Below are positions 40,331 to 50,840 of a DNA stretch of 64,000 nucleotides, piece after piece (position 1 is the stretch's first letter; each line of letters begins with the position of its first letter). Under the pieces are notes generated by a model, which was given only the letters and a program-made list of their open reading frames with translations, was not told the origin of the DNA and did not search any database. This DNA comes from Undaria pinnatifida (Eukaryota; Sar; Phaeophyceae; Laminariales; Alariaceae), in contig JABAKD010000013.1 in NCBI GenBank assembly GCA_012845835.1, positions 472,501 through 536,500 on the forward strand. Reading direction: 5' to 3'. The position numbers were made by a program, and so were the translations under genes.

Positions 40331-43119
40331 TTAGCCCCCTCAAAACGAACCAACCGGCAGAAGAATTTCCAACTCGCCGAGTACCCGTGACGAACGAGTT
40401 CGCGCTGATTTTGTATGCAAATACCCGGGTGCTCGCGGGTATCTTCGGCTGTTCTGGGCAGGTACCCGGGTTTACAGACGGGATCTTGGTCGCCCTTGTT
40501 TCGTCCATTAAGTTGAACGAACAGAGGGTTATGGTTGATACGAAGCGCAACTGGTATAACGTTTGGCTTGGCAGTTTCCCGCAACGATTTCCATGCTCGG
40601 CGTCGTACGTACGAAGACGTCCGGTCCTACTACTCTGTGGAACTAATGGCGATATTATACTGCTCGGGCTCTCACTTTTCGCCACTGCGCATCTCGAAGC
40701 TATCGTAATTGGAGTAGTTCGTGCGTGATGTGTGTGAGGTGAGAGAGATATTCATAGTTTGACGTCGACAAGGACTTCCTGCAGACACTGAACCAAGTGC
40801 TGTTCTGCGGACGTCATTTTTCGGGGATGATAAGTTGATGTCCCTGAGGTTTCTAGTTTATAAAAACAACGGGCACTCGGGTACTCGGGCACGGATTAGC
40901 CGGACGGGCACCGCAATGAGCCCGGCGGGATAGTGTGATGCTGTGGGTGTTGGACGTTTGTAAATTTATGCAAACGTTCTCAGTATTTTCCAATACTAAG
41001 CCCGAAGTGGATATACGTAGGTATGGAGGGTGATTGAATTCATGCATAGTTTCTTGTTATTTTATTGTGTTGTATTATTTCCGCCGCGTGCTACGATGAG
41101 AGGTATTAAGGTATACGACTTTTTGGCTGCAACAGTAGTTTCTGGATGGTGGGGATCCTTTGCCCAAAATTGTCGGATTTCATTAATTTTTTTGCGACCT
41201 GTTTCGTCCAATACCCCAGGCCACGGGATCGTATATCGGGGAGCATTTTCAGTGTTATCCAAACCTGTGCTTGGGGTTATGGTACAAGGTACGAGGTACA
41301 AGGTACAGAGCTCCTCAAATGGTTATGAGCGTGAGAAACAACAACAACAATGGCAATCGTGCCCTTCTACCGTTGTTGGTTGCGATGATCTGTGCTGGTT
41401 CATGATCTGTGCTGGTTGATGATCTGTGTCGGTTGACGATTTGTGTTGGCTTGTGAGCTGCTGTGTTGTTTTGTCGTGATTGGTCTGTCAGATCACAACA
41501 ACACAAATCGCCGGTCCTGCTTTTGCTATTTTCGGCCTAATCCGGTCTGCGGACAGCAAACGCACGTATACAACGCAACCATGAAAAAAATGATGGGCGA
41601 TTTTTACTCTTTTTTTTGGACGGTCGCTTACTGGTGGCGAGAGTTTTTGTAGTACGTATCGTAGGAGGTCTATTTAGAAAAGTCTGGTGTAGTGTCTCTC
41701 TAGACCCAATAGCCCATTGATTCGACCCCTTCGGGAACGTGATGGGATGCTTTGCCTCAAATACTTCAAGGGAGCTGTTTTCTGGTACGCACTTACCGAG
41801 AACGTAATATCAGCACCGCAACCTGCGAGAAGCATTTTGTTTTTTGGTACGGGGGAGACGGGGAACCGATTGGAATTGAGCGTCAACGAGAGCAAATGCG
41901 AAGAAGCGGGCCGAGTGAGCTAAGGCGATTAGGCGGCCATGAAGAACCACAGCAGGAGGATGGTACACGGAAAACCACGACCCGCACGCACACCATCATC
42001 ACGAGAGCAGCGATGGTCTTTTTTTCAGGGATTTTTTGCGAGGGAGTAGTACAACATGTTACTTACGTCACTGATGTTTGTAGGTGGTAGAGTTGTATAC
42101 CCTTCATGGGGAACGACCCCCCGCGATTTTCAATTTTCAGGTACGGGGGCGTCGTAGCTGCGCTGCAACCTGTCAGATAACCCGGGAAGATGGGGCGATC
42201 ATTGATACTCCGGAGTATTTGTATGGTGGTTTTTGGTTCGGTTGCCATTTTTCACTGCATGCCCGCGGGGCGTCATTCTGACAGCACTCCAGACAGCAGA
42301 CGCGTTCGTCTGTGCTCACGATCACCGTGCGGTTCGTACGGTGCAGGCAGCCCAACCGCTGTAGTTTGTAGCCGCGAGTTGGTTAGTTGTGGGAACGGGG
42401 GAACTCTAAGCCGTAGTTGAGTGGATAACCGCGGCCATGTTGCACATTGGATCGTTTCACTTGTGCGCCTTCGTATCGTGCGTTTTGAGCCTGGAAAGCG
42501 TAGTATGTCCCGGACGGCTTTTGATTTCATTTGGTTTTTCGAATCTTCCTAGGGCTCTAGCACCTTTGTGTGACCACGGACTCTAGATGTTTGACAAAAG
42601 TTGATGTGAGACAACAACAAATTATAGTATTCGACATTGCCGTATTCATAGCAACGGTGTCGGTCGACGGCGCTGTCGACTTTTGACGGATAACCACCGT
42701 GATGGACCTCTTTATTTTATTCTAAAGCCAGTATTATTCCGTCTAACGAGGCCTTGACGGTGCGAAACTAGACCGTCAACCGAGATCTTTGATTCATAGG
42801 ACGATAGGGCAAGCGATGAGCGACGAGGCTAGGCATGATACAACGGAGCAAGCGGTTATGCCACGAACGCTAAAATGCAGCTACAGCAGTATTCATAGTG
42901 AGCTAGCTACTGCTGCAGTATTGAGTTGGTGGGATGGTGGGTGTTGACTTTCACACCGCACTAACTGCTGTTATTTCGTTAACAGAGTACCGTGCACCCT
43001 CGTATTTTCGTTGCTTTTGTTTCTTACTTCCAAGTCTTATCATACGTATGTAGTATATCTCGTTGTTATTTCGTAGGTTATTCCAATATTCCATGGTATT
43101 TATTTATTATAAAGAATGG
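40331..43119. other. Mostly featureless; small repeats
   Basis: Open frames (133 codons plus at 40327, 178 minus at 40149-40685, 129 plus at 41030) overlap antisense or show no domain. GATCTGTGCTGGTTCAT-like units recur four times at 41385-41450. A piece of F2 (GTGTGACCACGGACTC, GTTGATGTGAG) is at 42568-42612. ACAAGGTACGAGGTACAAGG at 41284 is a short repeat. Confidence 0.4.
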
Positions 43120-43538
43120 AAATACACTCCAGCTGTGAGATCGAAGATTTCGTCGAAACTCATCTTTGCAAGCTGTGTGTGATACTCCGATCGCGCGTAT
43201 TACGGGTTGTGTGTCGTCATTAAGGTTTTTTTTTTTTTTTTTTTTTCGCACACTTTCACTTTCCAGCTTCTGGACAAGCCGTGGTCACAGGTGTCGTCCC
43301 TTCTCCCCCCCGGTTCTTGCCTCAAATTTTTATCGCGCATAGGGTTCAGCAATCCCACTGCTCGTCGATTTTTCATCGAGTGTTGCTAACTCACGCTCTC
43401 GCGCTTTCCGCAAGTCAATTTGTGCACAAGAAAAAGTCCCAACGAATTTATACGAGTATGCACTCGGCGGGGCTCGAACTCACGAAACTGACATATACCA
43501 GGCTCGAGGACAACCTGATACGCCACCGGGGCGACCGG
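43120..43538 (-). mobile_element. F1 SINE-like element, longest form
   Basis: The head complement is at 43465-43538 (GGGGCTCGAACTCACG, CCTGATACGCCACCGGGGCG). The body and a 21-T run (A-tail) at 43226-43246 follow. Beyond the tail, 43125-43205 (CTCCAGCTGTGAGATCGAAG, ATCTTTGCAAGCTGTGTGTG, CCGATCGCGCGTATTA) is also present next to the copies at 50.5 and 63 kb. The full element is therefore longer than the tailed SINE, or F1 repeatedly sits beside another repeat. Confidence 0.75.
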
Positions 43539-43783
43539 CTAAGGATATAGGTCGGCGACTCCCCTTACAACTACAGACAGTGTAGCTATCAGGGTCAACA
43601 CTGTGATGTTAGTCAGTCTGTGCGCGGAAACTATAAAACCCGTTTCTTAGGGAGACCAAATCTGGCAGCTGTGGAGGAAAATGTATCCGTTTATCAAATG
43701 GATCCTGTAAGTCGAATAACCGGTGAGGGGGGGGCGGAGTTTTGAAGGACGTGGGGGCCTGGTTTTGATTTTATGTACTTGTT

Positions 43784-44065
43784 TTTTTCTTCACACTTTT
43801 ACTTTCCAGCTTCTGGACAAGCCGTGGTTACAGGTGTTGTCCCTTCTTCCCCCCGGTTCTTGCCTTCATTTTTTTGTATAGGGTTCAGCAATCGATTCTT
43901 CATCCAGTGTTGCTAACCCACGCTTTCGCGCTTTCCGTGAGTCGATTTGTGCACAAGAAAAAGTCTCAACAAATTTATACGAGTATGCACTCGGGGGGAT
44001 TCGAACTAACGAAACTGACCTATACCAGGCTCAAGGATAAACTGATACGCCACTGGGGCGACCGG
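43784..44065 (-). mobile_element. F1 SINE-like element abutting a LINE
   Basis: CTTCTGGACAAGCCGTGG, TATAGGGTTCAGCAATCG, GCGCTTTCCGTGAGTCG and GGGGGGATTCGAACTAACG match F1. Its head ends near 44065, directly beside family B reverse transcriptase sequence on the opposite strand. Confidence 0.7.
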
Positions 44066-44704
44066 TGTTGGTATCATATTCTTTACGGTTGCATGACGTC
44101 GAGCCCGAACAAGCCTGACTATGACAGGCTACGACGAGTTCAACACTCCTTGCTCCTCCGATGCCTCGGATGGCGGAAACTGAAGCGGAACGACCACACC
44201 CTATCGTACGCCGACGCGCTTGCCAAGGCAGCTTCCGAGAGCATAGAGGCGATAGTGCGCAAACGGAGGATATTGTTTGCGGGATTCGTAGCACGTATGG
44301 GGGAGGAGCGTCTGCTACAGAGGGTGATGTTTGGGGAGCTTGTTGGGGGTAAGGGCTACTCAGGGGGGCAAGAGAAGGACTGGATGGCTCATCTGAAGGA
44401 GGACATATCGGTCTTTGAAATGAAATTCGAAGGGTGGCGAAAGGCTGCTCAGAAGGCCGGCAGATGGTTTCGACGAGTAGAGGAGGGAGCCGAGTTGTCC
44501 ATGCGGAATGGGCATGAAACGGAGGGACGCAAAGCTGCAGAGCGATGCGCAAAGGCTGCGGCGCCGCCATCCACCGTCGGAATCTCTGAGCGGCCGGGGG
44601 GAGGGGGCAGGGGGGGGAGGGTGCCCAAGAGACTGAAGTCTGTGTCTGGCCATCATCGTCTTGAAATTTGTGGGCCTTCTAATGGCCGTCACAAGATAGC
44701 GTAA
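43874..44704 (+). pseudogene. 276-codon ORF fusing antisense F1 to a LINE family B tail
   Basis: Codons 1 to about 66 are antisense F1 (KKSQQIYTSMHSGGFELTKL). From codon 67 the frame reads LYGCMTSSPNKPDYDRLRRV, HSLLLRCLGWRKLKRNDHTL, SYADALAKAASESIEAIVRK, RRILFAGFVARMGEERLLQR and VMFGELVGGKGYSGGQEKDW. Later come FEGWRKAAQKAGRWFRRVEE and a G-rich tail before the stop. This is the C-terminal region after the palm, best preserved of the three family B copies. There is no catalytic motif. The ATG lies in the F1 part, so the ORF is a by-product of SINE insertion. Confidence 0.8.
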
Positions 44705-45084
44705 GACCGCCCTGACTTCTTCGCCATGTTGCGTTCTCTCCCCAGTGCCATTAATGATGCACTTGATACCCTCTATGAGCCCAGTGCCGTCTTTAGCCAG
44801 CTCCTAAGGTCTGCTAGTATGACATTTTCCTTTCCTTGCTCCCTCTTCTTGTCTTGTCTTTTCTTGCTTTGCTTGTCTTTTCTTTTCTTTCCTCCCTTTT
44901 TCGTTTTTTCGCTTCCTTCTCTTTTCTTTCCTTGCCTTTATCTTCTTTTCTTTCCTTTCCTTTCCTTCATCTTCTTTTTTTTTTTTTGTGTCTTTTTTCC
45001 AATTGACTTCCGTCTGTTGTGCGTATGCGTAGTGATAGGTACTGCGTGCAATATATACGTGGCAGTCTTTTTTGGGTGGCAAGG
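44705..45084 (+). other. 3' UTR of the family B LINE
   Basis: GCACTTGATACCCTCTATGA, CTAGTATGACATTTTCC, a C/T-rich tract (44828-45000) and CAATTGACTTCCGTC continue in LINE sense. Counterparts in the same order lie beside the LINE copies at 56 kb and, more weakly, at 13 kb. Confidence 0.6.
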
Positions 45085-45345
45085 GGTATAGACTAGTCGG
45101 TTTTTACAGGCGCGAGTATTGAGACACATGCACCAGTATGGACCTGGCACATCGTAGGCTGACTCCCGATTTCATCTTTATATTTTTCCGGTGGAGGCAT
45201 GCATTGCGTCAGCTGTGATATATGCGTGTACCACCTTTGGTTTGTGTTTTTTCCTGGGGTATTCCTTAGCTCCAGAGTGACTGGAGCCTGTCCTGTGACC
45301 ACGGCCTTCATTATGCGAGTTAATGTGAGAATATCAACAACATAT
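45085..45345 (+). mobile_element. F2 element joined to the LINE 3' end
   Basis: In LINE sense it reads ACAGGCGCGAGTATTGAGAC, CACATCGTAGGCTGACTCCC, TTTCCGGTGGAGGCATGC, ATATGCGTGTACCACCTTTG, CTCCAGAGTGACTGGAGCC and TTCATTATGCGAGTTAATG. It starts about 380 bp after the LINE ORF stop. This locus is the clearest evidence that F2 is the distal part of that LINE. Confidence 0.75.
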
Positions 45346-45395
45346 GATGCACCCAGCATGCAGCGACCAATTGTTTGTTTGTTTGCTTGCTTGCT

Positions 45396-45437
45396 TGGTT
45401 TTTGGTTGGTCGGTTGGTTGGTTGGTTGGTTGGTTGT
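45396..45437 (+). repeat. GGTT tetramer microsatellite
   Basis: TTGGTTGG-type repeats, preceded by TTGTTTGTTTGCTTGCTTGC. Confidence 0.9.
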
Positions 45438-45454
45438 TTTTTGTCGGTCGCTGT

Positions 45455-45665
45455 TGTTTCCCAGCCCAACTCGTAAGAGATATTACCGTCAGCGACCTTC
45501 TGGACAACAAACGTTGGGCCCAGATGTCGTCCCTTCTTCATTTTGGTACCTGCCTTCAGCACCCCCGGTGCTAGTTACTTTACACCGAACTTCGCCACCT
45601 CGCGCTCTCCTGTCGCTTTTGTAAGAAACGCCCCTCCCTTGCTGGATTTGATTGAACTCACGACA
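45455..45665 (-). mobile_element. F3-like SINE body, decayed head
   Basis: CAGCCCAACTCGTAAGAG, CAGCGACCTTCTGGACAAC, ATGTCGTCCCTTCTTC and TGCCTTCAGCA match the body shared by F1 and F3. GATTGAACTCACGAC near 45650 is a decayed B-box complement. An F2 fragment follows at 45705. Confidence 0.45.
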
Positions 45666-45704
45666 ACAACCTCAATAGTTGTTGAACCAGCAGGGACGTC
45701 GGTT

Positions 45705-45800
45705 AATAGTCGCTGTTCTTGCAATAGCTCGCAAAATCAAGGTCGTGGTCATAGGACAGGCGCAAGTCACTCTGGAGTGGAAGGATACCCTCAGGGAAAT
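45705..45800 (-). mobile_element. F2 fragment (outer end)
   Basis: AGCTCGCAAAATCAAGGTCG, ATAGGACAGGCGCAAGTCAC, TCTGGAGTGGAAGGATACCC and CAGGGAAATAC, in F2 order. Confidence 0.6.
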
Positions 45801-45914
45801 ACTGCTATCTATCAAGTTTTGATTATGGCATGAATACCACCGGTTTACTGGTTTGCCGCCGACGTATTGTTGTGCTGTGCGTAATATTGGATATGGTATT
45901 TCTACTCGACGACG

Positions 45915-46015
45915 ACAAATATCGTTATCGATATCGTCATTGCTATCTTTATCGTTACCGTTGTCGTTTATCGTTATCGTTTTCGCTATCGTTATCGTTA
46001 TCGTTATCGAAGGGC
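45915..46015 (+). repeat. TCGTTA hexamer microsatellite
   Basis: TATCGTTATCGATATCGTCA grading into TTATCGTTATCGTTATCG. Confidence 0.85.
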
Positions 46016-46169
46016 CTTGGACCTTATAGCACCGGAATATTTTTCGATTCGATATCCAACACTTGTGGTGCGTCTGTGCGCTCGTATTTCTTGTCCGCAC
46101 GATGCAATGATGTAATGATATATATTTTTAATTTTTATAATATTTACGATATATATTACACACATCTAC

Positions 46170-46450
46170 GTACTTTCCAGCTTCTGGACAAGCCGTGGTC
46201 ACAGGTGTCGTCCCTTCTCCCCCCCGGTTCTTGCCTTCATTTTTTTGTCGCGCATAGGGTTCAGCAATCCGACTGCTCGTCGATTTTTCATTTTGAGTGT
46301 TGCTAACTCACGCTCTGGCGCTTTCCGCAAGTCAATTTGTGCGCAAGAAAAAGCCCCCACGAATTTATACGAGTATGCACTCGGGGGGATTCGAAGTCAC
46401 GAAACTGACCTATGCCAGGCTCGAGGATAACCTGATACGCCACCGGGGCA
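46170..46450 (-). mobile_element. F1 SINE-like element, head truncated
   Basis: CTTTCCAGCTTCTGGACAAG, CATAGGGTTCAGCAATCC, GCAAGTCAATTTGTGCGC, GGGGGGATTCGAAGTCACG and CCTGATACGCCACCGGGGC. The last bases of the head are lost and there is no A-tail run. Confidence 0.7.
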
Positions 46451-47160
46451 GTGAGTGATATAATCCCGTGCGTGTGGCAGAAAGCGCCTGGTGTGTGTAT
46501 GCAACAATCAAAATCTGACACAAGTCTACCAGAGGAAAGAAACGGTGAATCGTTTGGTGACAATAAGGAAGGCGCGCGCTGTAGTGGGGATCGAGGGTAG
46601 CGGCGGGGCGGGTGGTGCTATGTGGCTATGTGACACCGGATCTGAGTTTCGAAAATGGGATGGAAAACTAAATAAAAGGTTATATAGTACGTACCAGCAT
46701 CTCAGGCGGCCCCGAAATTCCACAGCCTTTGACGCGGTTGGGAACCTGATCTCTTACAGTACCTGGTATATACCACTTCCCAGAGATAGATGGGCATGAA
46801 GATATCCGGTATTTCGCATTTTCGCCGTCCATTTCGAATTTCAGAATGTGACAACGGAATGGAATTTGTCAAGAATAGATTCCATGGCATGGCGGCATGA
46901 GGGCAATTCATGGCTGTGACGAACGGCGCATTTCAATTTTCGATTTTGACCAAACGGCTATCTACGGTCGCTTGTTTTTTACGGTTGTTTTTTGCCTTAA
47001 CAAGGGGAGCACAAAACGAAAGATCCACTCTCACTCCCACAGAGTGGAAAGGTCAAAAACGAACAAAAAAAACGGAGCGTTGTGAGTTCTGTTGTGGGAA
47101 TCGAGATAATAACTTTTTTTCTATACAAGTTTTTTTGTTTTGGTACCCCCTCTTTAAGGT
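46451..47160. other. No recognisable gene
   Basis: Open frames of up to 115 codons (46910-47257, plus) have no recognised domain. The last one runs into the inverted-repeat element. Confidence 0.4.
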
Positions 47161-47920
47161 AATTTCTTATACAGTCGGAGGCCCTTTTCGACTGGACTTT
47201 TTTTCGACTGGATTCTTCTCGTCCTTCTTCTTATCGTCAGTCGAGTCGATTTTATAGTTTTTGTGCTCTCCCTAGAGGCGGTTGGTGTGAGGGAGTACTG
47301 CTGTACAGCAGTCGGAATCGGTTGGCAGCTCTGAGCTTCGCGCTTCCTCCGCGAGCAACGGCTCGGCGAACCCTCGTCCCAGCGAGTTGGTGGCTTTGGG
47401 CTTAGCCGAAAGCCGCCAAAGCTACGTTCGTGGAGTTGCCCTCAGCCGAGAGCCGCCAAAGCTACAGCAGCCGCAGCCGTTGTTGGCAGCATGGGATCGA
47501 GACCGCGCGCTGCTGCCGTCGTGTGATACACGCTGCTGGCGAGCAAAACTAGGAATGCGCCACGCTGACTTGCTGCGAGAAGCATCAGCTGGGATAGCCA
47601 AGCCAGCGTCAGCGCCTTGTATGATACTGCAGTGTGGTACCTGGTATGGGTGTGTGGCCGTGTGGCCGTGTGGGTGTTTGGTGGTGGGGTCAGCGATGCG
47701 ATTGGTTCAAAAAACGAATAAAACTTTTTCGACTGAGTTTTTCGACTGGAGGACCCAGTCGAAAAAGTCGAGTTTTTCGACTGGATCCGCCAGTCGGAAT
47801 TCTCAGTCGAAAAAAGTTGAGTCGAAAAAGCCCTTTTTCGACTGCGTAAGAAAGCCCGATTTGGGCTTCAGTCGGAAAAGGCCGTTTTCGACTGACAAAT
47901 CCGACTGCATAAGAAATGGC
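47161..47920. mobile_element. Short TIR element with clustered TCGACTG words
   Basis: The left end ATTTCTTATACAGTCGGA (47161) and right end TCCGACTGCATAAGAAAT (47902-47919) are inverted repeats of 18 bp with one mismatch. Inside, TTTTTCGACTG or its complement CAGTCGAAAAA occurs more than ten times, clustered near both ends, as in subterminal transposase-binding arrays. The 182-codon plus frame at 47387-47935 runs through it and contains SQSKKVESKK, an artefact of these repeats. No transposase is seen, and a clear target duplication could not be set. Confidence 0.6.
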
Positions 47921-48107
47921 CTACCCCAACCCTAACTCCTTAAAAACAAAGTCGGGTTCCTACTCGTAATATTTTTCTTTGCATTGTGCTCCCCTGCCAT
48001 ACGAAGCTACTTCGTATTAACATTTGTTAATGCTTATTGTTTATGCTTAGCTTTACAGCAGCATGCTGCAGTAGTATTCTTGTATGATACTCGAGGAGTA
48101 TGACCAG

Positions 48108-48185
48108 GAGTGTTGAGGTATTAGTCCGTTTGACCACTTGCAAAAGGTTAATCAATAGCTTACCCAAACCAAGTCTTTTGGCACT
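48108..48185 (-). mobile_element. Decayed solo LTR of the TRIM family
   Basis: GGTATTAGTCCGTTTGACCA, CTTGCAAAAGGTTAATCAAT and AGCTTACCCAAACCAAG match the TRIM LTR closely. Both ends are degraded. No primer-binding site or interior follows, so it is a solo LTR or a truncated copy. Confidence 0.7.
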
Positions 48186-49189
48186 CCTTATAATAAGTGT
48201 GACTGACGTCCAAGTCCAACTTTCAGCGGCATATTTCAAACTTCAATTTTCGATGAACTGCCTTTTGGGCGGAAGCTTGCGACTACCTTAACTAATTGTT
48301 TTTAGTCTGAAAAACGTCGGCCGCTGACGCCTTTCAACGGTTCTCTTCTATTTTTGACTGACCAACACGACCTGGGCTTCGACGGCAGTGCTTTAAAAAT
48401 GGAAAAACACACTTCAGCTCTCAGATCGACCAAAAATGATTTTGATTAAAACTCAAAAATTGCGAGTATCATACCAGGTACCCTGTACATACATGTATAC
48501 AGCAGCATACGTGTCATACGACGATATGTACGAACACTTTTATTCGTTTATTTTCGTTTTTTTATTTTTAGTTTTCATCCTCCGGCGGATGGGGAAAAAT
48601 AAAGGTCAACCCTTTTTGAGCCCCCAATCCCCTTCCTATACTAAATCCAAGTAATTTTGTCCCCATAACGGGTTTCCAGTGGTAAAGGGGTTAAGCTCGA
48701 CACACTTCCACGTATTTTCACACACACTTCCTGTCATGGATGACAACCCGTCAAAGATGCTAAGAGACATGTCAAGCAAGCAAGGTAGCAAGGTAAAACG
48801 CTCACGGAGCTTGTACTCGTAGGGCCTATTAATAGTGTTAGGCACTAAAACTTAGTGGTGCCGCGTCGGTCAAGGACGCTTTGCTGTCTCCCGTCAAGCT
48901 GTCAAGGGGTCGAAGTGTTGTGTCCTGTCGTCCTGTCTATTACTACCGGTAGTGTAGTCTTTTGGCAATCTTGTCGTAGCCAATTGATCAACGAACGGCC
49001 GGTGTATCACGCAGCTTGCAAAAATGAGTTTCGACAGTAAATTTGTCGAACTCACAGCTGACGTGTTCAGACGATTGTTTTAATTGTATTACGATTATAC
49101 GTACGACGTGAGAGTTTTATTTATCTATTCTCGGAGTTGTACATTGGTTTGGTTTCCGGGTGGCATTTTTTTTTGTTTTCTTCGTCCCA
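48186..49189. other. No recognisable gene
   Basis: 48566-48597 is an exact complement of 55170-55205 over about 32 bases (CATCCTCCGGCGGATGGGG). ATTTGTCGAACTCACAGCTG near 49040 is the F1 flank word also seen at 10.4 and 33.2 kb. Confidence 0.4.
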
Positions 49190-49510
49190 TTTATTATCCT
49201 CGCACTATCAATAGTCTCGCCCTGCCTCCCAGTAGTAACTCAGATTTGGGGTCACATAGCGGCCCCTCCTCCCCCTACCCACTACGGTACGTGCCTTCAT
49301 TTTTATCGCGAAAAAAAATAAGCATTTTCTTCTCTCGTCGACACACGTCGAATTGTACCTACCCACGCTGTTAGGCGCTCTCAGCAGTTGCCCCCTTTTT
49401 TTTTGTTGCAGTTTTTGCAATAGTCAACAACTCACCATGTGGGCATCGAACTCCAGGTCCAAAGCTATTAATAGTAGTTTTCGAGGGTAACCACTAGACC
49501 ACCGGGACGA
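49190..49510 (-). mobile_element. F3 SINE-like element with a Glu/Asp-type tRNA head
   Basis: At the right end the minus strand reads TCCCGGTGGTCTAGTGGTTA, very like eukaryotic tRNA-Glu or tRNA-Asp 5' ends with a good A box. About 50 bases later comes GGAGTTCGATGCCCAC, a B box. The body (CTACGGTACGTGCCTTCATT, TTTATCGCG, CTCTCGTCGACACACGTCG, ACCCACGCTGTTAGGCGCTC) is related to F1. This copy defines family F3. Confidence 0.75.
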
Positions 49511-49524
49511 CCGGCTGCGGTGCA

Positions 49525-49625
49525 TAATAGTCGGTTTCGGCTGCGAGTCTTGAAACGTATGTGCCAGTTTGTTGCCTCTTGGGTACGTACGCTGACTTTG
49601 GATTTAATTTTATATTTCTTTGGCA
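49525..49625 (+). mobile_element. F2 fragment (LINE-proximal half)
   Basis: GTCTTGAAACGTATGTGCC, GTACGCTGACTTTGGATTT and TTATATTTCTTTGGCAG align with the first third of F2 in LINE sense. Confidence 0.5.
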
Positions 49626-49719
49626 GATAGATGTAAGACCATGAGACTAACTCTTTGATATTTTTAATTTTTATAATATGCGTTCACCTCTTTCCGTCTT
49701 TTTTTTCTTTGTTTGTGTG

Positions 49720-50390
49720 TTAGTCACGTTCAACTGACATTTCCACCTCTCTACATCGAGCACAAGCAGTGTCCGTGCAGATGCCTCCTCCAATTCATCG
49801 AGAGAAGAGCTCCTATGGGCCATGACGATTGGAAATGGAACATCTGTCATGGGACGTAGACAAGCTCTCTCTGTTGTCACGTGGCCACAAACTCAAGGCA
49901 GAGCTATACCAGTATGCTGCAGATCGCGGATACAGTCGTCGCAGGCCTGTTACGCCACGCAATGTGTCATATTTCCACCCGGTTACACCCATTTACTGAT
50001 TACTGATGCCTCCTATTAATATTAAAAGAGCAGAGTAGAGAGACGAGAGCTCTGTGGTCAAACTACAAGACAAATACACGCATTGCATATACAGCAAGGT
50101 GGTTATTGCGCCATGCAATGCCAACCGCATTGAACACGAGGACCAAACATATGCAAGCCAGCACACCAGACTATTGGCAAGGAAAAAAGAAGAAACACAA
50201 AGAGAGGGCCAAAAGTGAAAGTACATTCACAGTAGGGAAACAGAAAGAACGCAGGCCTAACGGCATGATGATGAACACGATCACAACTTTGAAGATACTG
50301 ATGTTGGCCAGGGCTTTGTCATTGCTCAAACGCGTACGCAACTCGCCGGCTGCTGCACAGATATTTCCCGGCTGGACCACCGCAGTGTGA
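49720..50390 (-). pseudogene. Coding-like duplicate, copy 1 (EASARTL word)
   Basis: The minus strand near 49740-49795 reads LEEASARTLLVLDVERWKCQ, and near 50045-50130 ALHGAITTLLYMQCVYLSC then TTELSSLYS. The same two words occur in one frame at 54395-54570, where they are contiguous. Here the frame is interrupted and the order separated by about 250 bp. Conservation at the peptide level suggests an exon pair of an unknown gene family, at least one copy being broken. Confidence 0.35.
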
Positions 50391-50429
50391 CCCTCGCCTA
50401 CTGCTGCTGTTACTACGTATGTACATTAT

Positions 50430-50840
50430 AAAAATAAAAATACACTGCTGTGAGATCGAAGATTGTGTCGAAACTCATCTTTGCAAGCTGTGTGTGATAC
50501 TCCGATCGCGCGTATTACCGCTGTGTGTGATTTTTTTTTTTTCACACGCATCTACTTTCCAGCTTCTGGACAAGCCGTGGTCACAGGTGTCGTCCCTTCT
50601 CTCTCCCCGGTCTTGCCTTCGATTTTTATCGCGCATAGGGTTTAGCTATCCCACTGCTCGTCGATTTTTCATCGAATGTTGCTCACTCACGTGTGCTCTC
50701 GCGCTTTCTGCAAGTCAATTTGTGCGCAAGAAAAAGTCCCCACGAATTTCTACGAGTATGCACTTGGGGGGATTCGAAGTCACGAAACTGACCTATACGA
50801 GGCTCGAGGATAACCTGGTACTCCACCGGGGCGATCGGTG
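50430..50840 (-). mobile_element. F1 SINE-like element, longest form
   Basis: It has the same order as 43120-43538: CTGTGAGATCGAAGATTG, ATCTTTGCAAGCTGTGTGTG, a 12-T run, CTTCTGGACAAGCCGTGG, CGCATAGGGTTTAGCTATCC, GGGGGGATTCGAAGTCACG and CCACCGGGGCGATCGG. The shared flank beyond the T run argues that both derive from one longer ancestor. Confidence 0.75.

Noticed and set aside
44826-45000. Pyrimidine tract as a splice acceptor or terminator
   Set aside because: It has counterparts beside the LINE tails at 13 and 56 kb and belongs to the LINE 3' UTR.
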